64,000 bases of DNA from Natronosalvus amylolyticus (lineage in GTDB: Archaea > Halobacteriota > Halobacteria > Halobacteriales > Natrialbaceae): contig NZ_CP101156.1 of assembly GCF_024298845.1 (NCBI RefSeq), positions 2,790,001-2,854,000 on the forward strand. The letters are read 5' to 3'. This document shows, piece after piece, positions 17,113-24,934 of this stretch (positions are counted from its first letter, which is position 1; each line of letters starts with the position of its first letter). The notes below the pieces were generated by a model. The model was given only the letters and a program-made list of their open reading frames with translations. It made no database searches and had not been told where the DNA came from. The translations under genes and the position numbers were made by a program.

Positions 17113-17733
17113 TCAGGCTGGATTCTGGGGTTCTTCGCCCGCACCGGGTGCGTCGGCAACGATCGTCACGTCACCGGTAACTAACGGCTCGTCCTCCGTG
17201 GCATCGACGCCGTACGTCTGCGTGACGATTTTCATCGTCTCGCACTCGCCGGTTTCGAGTACCAGCGCCTGGAATCCGGGTGCCTCCCAATCGTCGCTAC
17301 TATCCATCACGATCGAATTTCCGTCCTCGTCTCGAACGTCCGCAACTGGAGTCCCCTCGGCGTTAATGCCGTTGGGCGCGCTCGAGTGGAACTCGAGTCC
17401 GGTGACGTCGATGTACACGGTCGCGGTGTCCTTGCCGTTGTTACAGATGTCGAACATGCCCTCGAAGTACGTCGTCGAGTTCGAGTTGACACCGTCACCC
17501 TCTGGCTGGTCTGCGATGTTGACCTCGAGGTGTCCGTTGTCGTCCAGACCGACGTAATTGTTCGAATTGGGCGTGTCCAGCGGCACGAGTCCGAGGTAGG
17601 CCTCGTCGTCCGGTGCCACTTCGATGTTCACACTGCGAGTCGATTCGACGCGGCTGAACGCGCCCGTACCGAGGAGCGCGCTGCCGCCGATTGCTGTTCC
17701 GCCAACGCCGACTAGGAAGTTGCGTCGTTTCAT
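17113..17733 (-). CDS. Minimal Tat-type DUF1102 protein (candidate main fibre subunit)
   Basis: 206 residues: signal MKRRNFLVGVGGTAI plus GGSALLGTGAFSRV, then a single DUF1102 domain (about 28-200) and no extra module. The domain motifs are EAYLGLVPL, NGHLEVNIA, GVNSNSTTYFEGMFDICNNG, a strand TVYIDVTGLEF, LETGECETMKIVTQTYGVD and VTIVADAPG. The ATG at 17733 was chosen over a GTG at 17751 because it places the arginines at residues 3-4. It is the first gene of the 17733-15712 pair. DUF1102 proteins resemble the TasA/camelysin type of secreted beta proteins; I infer, but cannot prove, that this is the bulk subunit and that its larger relatives are minor or decorated ones. Confidence 0.8.
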   Translation of the reverse strand: MKRRNFLVGVGGTAIGGSALLGTGAFSRVESTRSVNIEVAPDDEAYLGLVPLDTPNSNNYVGLDDNGHLEVNIADQPEGDGVNSNSTTYFEGMFDICNNGKDTATVYIDVTGLEFHSSAPNGINAEGTPVADVRDEDGNSIVMDSSDDWEAPGFQALVLETGECETMKIVTQTYGVDATEDEPLVTGDVTIVADAPGAGEEPQNPA

Positions 17734-18231
17734 TGTCTTGCTCCGAGACACGGTTTCGCTTCGCCCGTGTCCCTTGCTCGAGGCGTTGATTGCAACCGTC
17801 GTATGTATTCACTAATTGTCCATTTCGACCCGATAGCATCCGGATATTGTCCATTTTACGCCCAGGTTGGGCTGAAAACGGGTGTCAACAATGGGGGGTT
17901 GGATGGGAGTGTGATCAGCATGTCAACGTTCTATGAAACCCTGTAGTGGTACACACCAACGTTTCGCATGCTGGCGTGGAGACCGCATCGGAACAACGAC
18001 TACCAGAAACCGCCAGCATGCTATCGGGTAGAGACGAAATATCTTCTCGATCACGACCTTCGAGAGTCGCCACGTACCGGTGGCTGCAACAGGGGCAGTG
18101 GCGATGGTTGTAGGGACGGTGGCAGTAGTAGCTATTCTCGTGTTGGTAGCAGTGGTACAGGGAGTAACAGTGACCAGGGTTCTGGCAACTGAATTCCTAC
18201 CCGAGACTCATCGCATCGAAAGCGAACACAA
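17734..18231. other. Intergenic region between fibre-type gene and DUF5305 gene
   Basis: 498 bp. It holds the promoter of the minimal DUF1102 gene and, at its left-to-right end, a Gly/Ser- or Val/Ala-encoding stretch (18074-18200) open in two plus-strand frames. One frame gives a plausible short transmembrane peptide (see findings). I do not call a gene. Confidence 0.4.
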
Positions 18232-19779
18232 CTAGTCGTTTTCTTCTGGTTCCTCGTCGCTCGCGTCAACCGCTTCGACGCCCGGATCGGTTTCGCCATT
18301 CGAGTTCAGGTTGTCCTCGAGACGCCGTTCGTCGCCGTAGTCTTCCGCTTCTTGGTCATCGAAGATGGAGGATAACTCGTCGAAAGCAGCCTCATCTCGA
18401 GTCGAGTTGTCGCTATCCTCGCTGTCTCTGTTCTCGAAGAACGGGCGATCGCCGGCATCGTCGAAGAGGGGCGGGTCGCCACCGACCAGGACGCCATCTC
18501 CGACGCCCTCGTCAACATCATCCGATGCTGCCGCTCGACGCTCGTTCTCGCTGACGTCATCCGTGACACCGTCACTCATCTTTATTCTCGAGGCCTGTTT
18601 CGACTCGAGTGAGTCCGCCGCTTCGTTTCGCTGCTCACCTCCGACTGCGGCTTCTCTCTCATCTTCGTCAATTTCGTTGTCATCTTCAGGCGTCCGATCC
18701 GCCGGTTCGTACACGTGATACACGTCCCCCTCGACGACGTAGTACGCACCCTGTTGGGGATCCTCGATTACCCGCCGATCGGAGTCGATGGCCACGTCAA
18801 CCAGCCCTTCGAGATTCGCGATTTCGATGCGCGGCCCCTCGAGGTCGGCTTCCTCGACTCGGCCCACGCTGATCCAGTCGTCGAACTCCTCGCGCTGGCT
18901 GGCGGCCTCGAGCAATCGTCGCTCGTCGTCGGTGACGGCTAACAAGTCAGCGTGTCGTCCGTAGCCGAGCGTCGCAATCCCGACCAGGCCGAATACCACC
19001 AGCGCGAGCGACCCGTACGATCGGAGGGGTCCGTAGCGTTCGTCGATTTCGACGGTCTCGGTGAAGGTCCGCTCGCCCACGTTCTCGGTGTTAGTCTGGA
19101 CGCTGTACGTCGAGCCAGTCGGCTCGAGGACGTACTCTCCCACGTGTCTGTTCGAGATCCGTTCGCCGTTTACCGTCCCGGAGACGGTCGTTTCGACGAC
19201 GACGGTGGCTTCGCTGGTCCCGGGACTGGCCCCGAGGCCGCTCTCGATCGCCTCGATTCGTGGCTCCACATCGCTCACGTTGAGGTCGAACGAGAGTTGC
19301 ATTTCCTGGCCCGGTTGCAGCCCCTCGATGCTATCCCGTTCGAGGCGTTCTCGCTCGCTCCAGTAGACGTTCCCGTCGTCGTCGACCGACTGCAGCACGA
19401 GGAACACGTCGACGGTGGTATCGAGCTCGCCGTCGGGCGCTTCGTAGGCGTATGTGTACGTACCCTGAAGCTCCGGAGAGAGTCGAGTGTAGTACAGCCC
19501 CTGGTTTCGCAGGGTCTCCCCAACGGGGAAGACGGGGTTTGCCCGTTGAATCTCCGCCTGGTGGCTGAGCGTCGGCTGCTCTTCCCAGGTACCTGTCGGC
19601 TGGGAGTCCTCGATGGTAGCCGGTGCGACGTGTGGTTCGTACGCCAGCCAACCCCCTGCGACGACGATCGCGATGAACAGCCCGACCAGGAGCAGGAATC
19701 GCCGGTCGAGCAGCGCACGGAGCCGAATCTGTCGTCGGTCGTCGGTCGTCAACTCGTCGGGTGAATGTGTGCGTGTCAT
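18232..19779 (-). CDS. DUF5305-type membrane protein, partner of the signal peptidase
   Basis: 515 residues. Short basic N-terminus, transmembrane helix about 26-46, an extracytoplasmic beta-rich domain about 50-250 (QAEIQRANPVFPVGETL, GLYYTRLSPELQGTYTY, VFLVLQSVDDDGNVYWSE, LSFDLNVSDVEPRI), a second helix about 258-276, then a cytoplasmic acidic region with ARHADLLAVTDDERRLL-like start and a long disordered Asp/Glu/Ser tail. This matches the DUF5305 family, which in haloarchaea sits beside S26B signal peptidases. The ATG at 19779 follows the peptidase stop by 8 bases; a TTG at 19791 would overlap it. Probably co-transcribed and involved in secretion or assembly of the DUF1102 proteins. Its molecular role is unknown. 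Confidence 0.8.
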   Translation of the reverse strand: MTRTHSPDELTTDDRRQIRLRALLDRRFLLLVGLFIAIVVAGGWLAYEPHVAPATIEDSQPTGTWEEQPTLSHQAEIQRANPVFPVGETLRNQGLYYTRLSPELQGTYTYAYEAPDGELDTTVDVFLVLQSVDDDGNVYWSERERLERDSIEGLQPGQEMQLSFDLNVSDVEPRIEAIESGLGASPGTSEATVVVETTVSGTVNGERISNRHVGEYVLEPTGSTYSVQTNTENVGERTFTETVEIDERYGPLRSYGSLALVVFGLVGIATLGYGRHADLLAVTDDERRLLEAASQREEFDDWISVGRVEEADLEGPRIEIANLEGLVDVAIDSDRRVIEDPQQGAYYVVEGDVYHVYEPADRTPEDDNEIDEDEREAAVGGEQRNEAADSLESKQASRIKMSDGVTDDVSENERRAAASDDVDEGVGDGVLVGGDPPLFDDAGDRPFFENRDSEDSDNSTRDEAAFDELSSIFDDQEAEDYGDERRLEDNLNSNGETDPGVEAVDASDEEPEEND

Positions 19780-19787
19780 GTGTTTTA

Positions 19788-20939
19788 TCAATCGAAGAAG
19801 CCGCCGGTTCGAGATCGAGCCCGTCGGCGGAGGCGTATTCTGTCACTGGTACCGCCGAAAAGCCGCCAGAAAACGACCAAGGGAGTTCCGATGACGGTGT
19901 TCACGGCGAGGTAGGGAATCCATGGGTGAACGACGTACAGCGAATCGATTATCCTCGGCGGCAGGATCAGCAGATACCGGTACTCGGTCATCGATTCGAC
20001 GTGATAGCCGGTGTCGTCGTCGGCGTGGAGGGTTACCGTCGAATTGGCCGACTCGTTGGCCGCCAGTCTGTGTTGTTCGGGTTGGGTTTCGATACCGCCG
20101 CTACGGGGCTCGAGGTAGGTAACGACTGGAACGAACCCGCCGTTGTGGACCGTGTACTCGAACTCGTCGGTCTCCCCGACGGGGATAATCGTCGGATTCG
20201 CAGAGCCGCTCCCTTCGGTGCTGACGATGCCGTAGCTCTCGGTTCCCGCCGGCATGACCATCGCTGCAGTCGCACCGGCACACAGGAGGATGACACACGC
20301 GACCAGGAGATAGCGCGAATCGATAACGCCCGAACGATCGCGTGAGCGTTCTCTCGAGGCCGACCGGTCGCGGTTTCCTTCCCCAGCCAGTAGACTCGCA
20401 CCGAACAGTATCACGCCGCCGCCGAACAGGAGGTACGTCAGTTCCGTCGAGCCGAGCCGTTGCCAGCCGAAGATGCCGGCAATCGTCCCTTCGACGGTCT
20501 GCATCCCGTCCTGGAGCGCCATTACACCTGTTCCGAGGTGCGGGAGACGGACGACCTCGCCGTTGACCTGCAGTGCGACGGCCTTGACCTGGCCGTCCGT
20601 CACCGGCGGTTCGTTTCGACTCTGGTCGGTGAAGGGGTTGGCATCACCCTGTGTAATATACCCGTTTTCGTGGACGTCGACGACGCGGTGAGTTGTCGGC
20701 GCACCGCCGTGCAGTTCTTCGGCTTTGAACGTCACGACGTCGCCCTGTTCGACGTCTCCGGCGAGTGCGGCGGGGACGGCGACGAACCCGTCACCCGCCT
20801 CGAGCGTCGGTTCCATGCTTCCCGTTTCGACGTACGCGAGCAACACTGGCTGACCAAGGACGTAGCCCAAACCGAGCGATACCACTAAAACAACCAGCAC
20901 GAACGCCACGGTGTATTCGGCGAACCTCTTGAATCTCAT
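19788..20939 (-). CDS. Signal peptidase I of the archaeal/ER Sec11-SipW type (S26B)
   Basis: 383 residues. N-terminal transmembrane helix about 8-30, then the catalytic domain with box B YVETGSMEPTL (Ser41), box D TTHRVVDV with His84 in place of the bacterial lysine, and box E GDAN (Asp99). The Ser-His arrangement is the hallmark of Sec11/SipW-type enzymes. Unlike minimal enzymes it continues with two more transmembrane segments around residues 160-180 and 210-235, an extracytoplasmic beta domain (about 240-335) and a last helix near 345-365. It is the first gene of a two-gene unit with the DUF5305 protein. It lies beside five proteins with one signal-peptide signature, which suggests a dedicated processing enzyme. 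The ATG follows GGGGGGGAC. Confidence 0.88.
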   Translation of the reverse strand: MRFKRFAEYTVAFVLVVLVVSLGLGYVLGQPVLLAYVETGSMEPTLEAGDGFVAVPAALAGDVEQGDVVTFKAEELHGGAPTTHRVVDVHENGYITQGDANPFTDQSRNEPPVTDGQVKAVALQVNGEVVRLPHLGTGVMALQDGMQTVEGTIAGIFGWQRLGSTELTYLLFGGGVILFGASLLAGEGNRDRSASRERSRDRSGVIDSRYLLVACVILLCAGATAAMVMPAGTESYGIVSTEGSGSANPTIIPVGETDEFEYTVHNGGFVPVVTYLEPRSGGIETQPEQHRLAANESANSTVTLHADDDTGYHVESMTEYRYLLILPPRIIDSLYVVHPWIPYLAVNTVIGTPLVVFWRLFGGTSDRIRLRRRARSRTGGFFD

Positions 20940-21403
20940 CGTCCCCCCCTATTTTGTGACGGTGGAAATCCGCCGCGCCGATCACTCGGTTTCGGTCGCG
21001 TCGGTTCGACCACCGTCAGTTACTGTTCCCCCCGCTCGAGTCGTTCACTCCCGAGTATTTTCTCGACCTAAAACGGACTCCTGCTTATGTATACTCACGT
21101 TGTACCTACGTTCTGTTTCACCAACCGGAATCTCGGATTTTCACCCGGCTCGAGCATTCACTCGTAATTTCAGCGGGGGTAGATAGAGTGACAATGTCTG
21201 ATTACCGTCACACTACGAAAGGTGAAGCATTGTCTATGGGTCCTCTCCCTGCTCGCTCATTGAGGAAAGGTGCTTTGCGGCTCGGTTACGCTACAATACC
21301 AACAATCGTCCCCGACAGATCTCCGACGTCTCGAGCGATACTAATCGGTACTCGCAGTTCCCAGGGGTTGAGAACGGGTTCGTACAGTCTGTCCTGTATC
21401 GGC
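20940..21403. promoter_or_regulatory. Upstream region of the signal peptidase operon
   Basis: 464 bp between two minus-strand genes. It must contain the promoter of the peptidase-DUF5305 unit. A TATGTATAC stretch near 21086-21094 is the most A/T-rich element. No gene is supported here. Confidence 0.35.
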
Positions 21404-23776
21404 TCATCCGAACAGTCGATCGAGTACCAGCCGCTGGACGAGTCCTTCCTGGCGCTTCCCGGCAGGTTGGACCATGACCGCGGTGACATCGACGACGTCG
21501 ACGAGCCGGTCGCCGGGTCTACCAAAGAGCGCCCCGGAAAGCCCACGACGCTCGGTGCTAGTGACGAGGAGGTCTGCGGCGTTCGCAAACCGGGCAAGTG
21601 CTGCCACGCGGTCGTCGCTGCGAAGGATTCGGGAATCTGCCGTCACAGTGAGTATCCGTCGGAGTTCGTCGTGGTACTCCTGTACGACCTGTTCGCGCCC
21701 TGAGGGTGCGTCTTCGGGGATTGTCTGTAACAGTGTGAGCGTGGCGCCGGTCTCCTCAGCGATGGCATCGGCGACCAGTAGTTTCTCCGGGTCGTACACT
21801 CCACGCTCGGTTGCGACGGCGATTTCCTCGACGCCGTCGAAGCCGCGGTCCTCGACGAGTAACACGCCACAGGGCGCGTTCCGCAACACGTGTTCGTTGA
21901 CGCCTTCACTGTACAGTTCGTGTAACTCCTCGACCCGTCGCTCGAGGACGATGAACGACTGGTCTTCGAACGAGGCGAACTCCACGATTGCGGGGCCGAC
22001 GTCTTCGGTGGTGACGGTTCGGAAGTCGATCGGTGGGCTCCGCGTCGGTTCGGGACCGGTGGCGACGGTTTCGGCAGTCGACGCTGCACCGTTACCCGTG
22101 CGAGCGACCGGTTCGTCGGCGCCCTCACCCTGTCGGCCACCGTTCGCCACGGTCGTGTCACCCTCGACGTTCGGAGACAGGTGCGCTTTGCGTGCCCACT
22201 CGGGGGGTTCGTCGTGGCGGGAGGTGGTGTCGCTGGCGGTGAACACACGAGGTGGAACCTGCTTGAAGTTCGTGACCGTTACCGAACCCTCCCGAAGTGC
22301 CGACAGGTCCAATCCGATTCGAAGCATGTCGAGACGTGTCTCGACCGGTGTTTGCTCCGTAATCGCAACGAGCGTGTCGTACCGTCGTCCTTCCGCAAAT
22401 AGCTCTCGAGTTCGCTCGAGGGCTGCCTCACCGACGTTCCGACGCACTTCTGTGCGGGCGGCTCCCTCTCGGTCGGTTCGCGGGCGAACGTACAGGTAAA
22501 AGTAAATGATAGAAACCCCAGTGATGAGCGCTGCGCCGGCGAGTGGGACCGTACCGAGTTGGGTGAGGACCACGAAGCCACTCGCCATGCCGAACAGCTG
22601 CATCCAGGGGTAGAGCGGGGCGGTGAACGGGGGGCTGTAGTTGTCGATCGCTCCTTCGCGGAAGCCGATCAGTGCGAGGTTCACCAGGATGAAGACGATG
22701 ATCTGAAACGCGCTGCCGAACTTCGCCACCTGATCGATAGGGACGAAGACGACCAGCAAGACGATGATCGCACCCGAAACCGACACAGCGAGGACGGGCG
22801 TGTTGAATCGGTCACTGACACGCTCGAACGCTCCCGGAGCGAGTCCGTCGCGGGCCATCGCGAATGGGAATCGGGAGGCGGACAACAGTCCTGCGTTCGC
22901 GGTCGATGCCAGCGCTAACAGGGCCGCAAACACGACCGCGACGGTTCCGGGAAGCCCTAGCGTCGCGTCCGCGGCCAGTGCCATGATCGCACCCTCCCCG
23001 TCCGACCGGAGATCGCCAGCGGCGATCGCTGCGTCGATGTCGATGACGCCGATTGCGACGTAGACGACGGCCACGTAGAGGGCGGTGGTGAGAAGGAGCG
23101 AGCCGATCATCGCACGCGGGATCGTTTTCCCCGGGTCTTTGACCTCCTCGGCGACGGCAGCGATCTTGATCACGCCGGCATAGGAGATGAACACGAGTGC
23201 CGTTGCGGCGATCAATCCACCGGAGCCGAAGTTGAACGCGCCGGCTGTGCGCTCAGGAGAGACGTCGGGGACGCCACCGGCGATGAACCACGCGAGTGCG
23301 ACGAGCATCGCGCCGACGATCGCGAACTGGAGGGTTCCCGCACTTTTTGTACTCACGATGTTGATGACGGTGAAGAGGATTGCGAGCGCGACGGCAATGA
23401 CGAGGATGTACTCCGTGAGCCAGGGGGCGATGAAGACGATATACGGCACGCCGCCGACGAGCGCCAACGCACCCTTGAAGGAGAGCATAAACCAGTTACC
23501 GACACCGGCGATGGTGCCGAGCAACGGACCCATACCGCGCTCGACGAACACGTACGAGCCACCGTCCTCGGGCATCGCGGTTGCCATTTCGGCGGCAGAG
23601 AACGCTGCCGGCAACACCAGCAACCCGGCGATGAGAAACGCCAGTACCACGGCCGGCCCGTCGACGGTGACGTACGCCACGCCGGGCAGAATAAAGATGC
23701 CAGATCCGACCATCGCGCCGATCGCGATAGCCATCGTCGATAACAATCCGAGGTCGCGTTTGAGTCCTGTGGGCAC
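21404..23776 (-). CDS. APC-family amino acid permease fused to UspA-type domain
   Basis: 790 residues. Residues about 1-430 form a 12-helix APC transporter: the first helix LGLLSTMAIAIGAMVGSGIFILPG carries the substrate/Na-site glycine motif of the superfamily, and EDGGSYVFVERGMGPL follows helix 2. After a polar linker with low-complexity Thr/Gly/Pro (about 505-580), the C-terminal part (about 590-770) has alpha/beta UspA features (GVLLVEDRGFDGVEEIAVA, ADLLVTSTERRGLSGALFG). Such fusions are known in haloarchaea, and the cytoplasmic domain probably regulates transport. The start is GTG (23776); the following residues MPTGLKRDLGL match the usual N-terminus. It stands alone. The substrate is probably an amino acid but is not identifiable. 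Confidence 0.9.
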   Translation of the reverse strand: MPTGLKRDLGLLSTMAIAIGAMVGSGIFILPGVAYVTVDGPAVVLAFLIAGLLVLPAAFSAAEMATAMPEDGGSYVFVERGMGPLLGTIAGVGNWFMLSFKGALALVGGVPYIVFIAPWLTEYILVIAVALAILFTVINIVSTKSAGTLQFAIVGAMLVALAWFIAGGVPDVSPERTAGAFNFGSGGLIAATALVFISYAGVIKIAAVAEEVKDPGKTIPRAMIGSLLLTTALYVAVVYVAIGVIDIDAAIAAGDLRSDGEGAIMALAADATLGLPGTVAVVFAALLALASTANAGLLSASRFPFAMARDGLAPGAFERVSDRFNTPVLAVSVSGAIIVLLVVFVPIDQVAKFGSAFQIIVFILVNLALIGFREGAIDNYSPPFTAPLYPWMQLFGMASGFVVLTQLGTVPLAGAALITGVSIIYFYLYVRPRTDREGAARTEVRRNVGEAALERTRELFAEGRRYDTLVAITEQTPVETRLDMLRIGLDLSALREGSVTVTNFKQVPPRVFTASDTTSRHDEPPEWARKAHLSPNVEGDTTVANGGRQGEGADEPVARTGNGAASTAETVATGPEPTRSPPIDFRTVTTEDVGPAIVEFASFEDQSFIVLERRVEELHELYSEGVNEHVLRNAPCGVLLVEDRGFDGVEEIAVATERGVYDPEKLLVADAIAEETGATLTLLQTIPEDAPSGREQVVQEYHDELRRILTVTADSRILRSDDRVAALARFANAADLLVTSTERRGLSGALFGRPGDRLVDVVDVTAVMVQPAGKRQEGLVQRLVLDRLFG

Positions 23777-23946
23777 GGTTTTGAACCGATCGGACGACTG
23801 CGTCCGTATCTAACTCTGCTAGCGATTGATCGAGTTAGACGGCTTGGCCTAACTGTGAAAAGTAATACAGGACTACCAGCGACGACCTGAACGTCGGATT
23901 CGTCGCATCGAAACCCCCGTACCGTTTATCACCATCAGCGTTGTAC

Positions 23947-23951
23947 AGGAG
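23947..23951 (+). promoter_or_regulatory. Shine-Dalgarno AGGAG of the 23958 gene
   Basis: AGGAG six bases before the ATG at 23958. Clear ribosome-binding motifs are rare in this window, so it supports this start. Confidence 0.6.
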
Positions 23952-23957
23952 ACGACT

Positions 23958-24584
23958 ATGGCGGGTGACCGTGACATCCGCGAGGCTGTTCTGTCCGGGG
24001 ATACCTACACGCGTGCAAAACTTTCGACCCGACAGGTGTTCCCGATATCGCTCCCCTGGCGGATACGGGCGTGTATTCTGACACTCCTCGTGACCGCCTT
24101 CGTCGCGCCAGCGACCGGCGCACGCCGCCATCTTATCGGGTCGCTCGAGGGAGAGGTCGTCGCGGGCGGTGCGCTCGAACCGGCCTTCGCCCTGATCGCA
24201 CTCGCAGGTGCGCTCGTCACGTTCGTGGCTGGCGTATTCCTGGTCGGACTCCAGTACTGGGCGGCGACCGGGGAACTCACGCTCGAGGAGGCAAAGCGAC
24301 TCCTCTGGATTGAGGACGCGGCAACCCTGCTGGCGCTCTCTCCGGGTATCTCGTTCGTCTGGATCGGTGTGGGGCTGTCGGCGCTCGGTCTCCTCGCGCC
24401 AAAACTGGCAGCGGGGCTGTACACCCGAGGCGTGCGGATTTACATGACTGGGTCGGGTGTTGCGGCTGTCGACGTCTGGTACACCTCGGTCATCGGCATC
24501 GGGTTGGCCGTGGTGTTGACCAGCATGTGGTGGGAGGTCAGGGGGGCGGTCGCGGCGAGAGACGTACTATCGAAGGCGAAATGA
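23958..24584 (+). CDS. Polytopic membrane protein of unknown function
   Basis: 208 residues with a 35-residue polar N-terminus and four predicted transmembrane helices (about 38-52, 68-92, 108-135 and 160-185). The loop EEAKRLLWIEDAAT is charged. I do not recognise the family. The ATG at 23958 is supported by a Shine-Dalgarno motif. It precedes, on the same strand, a 74-residue membrane protein and then the halorhodopsin operon, so it may belong to that transcription unit or be an independent neighbour. No catalytic motif is visible. Confidence 0.75.
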   Translation: MAGDRDIREAVLSGDTYTRAKLSTRQVFPISLPWRIRACILTLLVTAFVAPATGARRHLIGSLEGEVVAGGALEPAFALIALAGALVTFVAGVFLVGLQYWAATGELTLEEAKRLLWIEDAATLLALSPGISFVWIGVGLSALGLLAPKLAAGLYTRGVRIYMTGSGVAAVDVWYTSVIGIGLAVVLTSMWWEVRGAVAARDVLSKAK

Positions 24585-24612
24585 TTACCACGACGCCATC
24601 TCATCACTCCGT

Positions 24613-24837
24613 ATGAACGCATATGCCCGCTGGTTCGTCGAGCAAGAGCGCTTTTATCGACTGATGCTCGTCGCGGTCGTCCTCTTCGGCGGAACGATCG
24701 CCGCCACCGGGGCTGTCACTGCAAACGCCGTCCTGCTCGGGTTGGGAGTTTTTTGGATACTCGGTGGCGGTGTCCTCGTCGTGGTTCTCGCGAACCGGGA
24801 CACAGAAAACGAGGGGGGTACAAGGAAATTCGATTAA
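24613..24837 (+). CDS. Small two-helix membrane protein
   Basis: 74 residues: a short amphipathic start (MNAYARWFVEQERFYR), two transmembrane helices (about 17-35 and 40-60) and a polar tail. It lies 28 bases after the previous membrane protein gene and 97 bases before halorhodopsin, all on one strand. No known family recognised. Codon use and composition are as in its neighbours. Confidence 0.65.
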   Translation: MNAYARWFVEQERFYRLMLVAVVLFGGTIAATGAVTANAVLLGLGVFWILGGGVLVVVLANRDTENEGGTRKFD

Positions 24838-24900
24838 CCGGCGAAAATGCCCGGTTCGGGGGCTCTATCCCTTCTCCAGCCAAACCTGTATGGACTGTTC

Positions 24901-24906
24901 TTTAAC
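24901..24906 (+). promoter_or_regulatory. hop: TATA-like element of the halorhodopsin operon
   Basis: TTTAAC 29-34 bases upstream of the hop ATG. Transcription would start a few bases before the ATG, as in other haloarchaeal opsin genes. Confidence 0.4.
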
Positions 24907-24934
24907 TTTGTTCGGGCCGCCAACACATCTAGGT

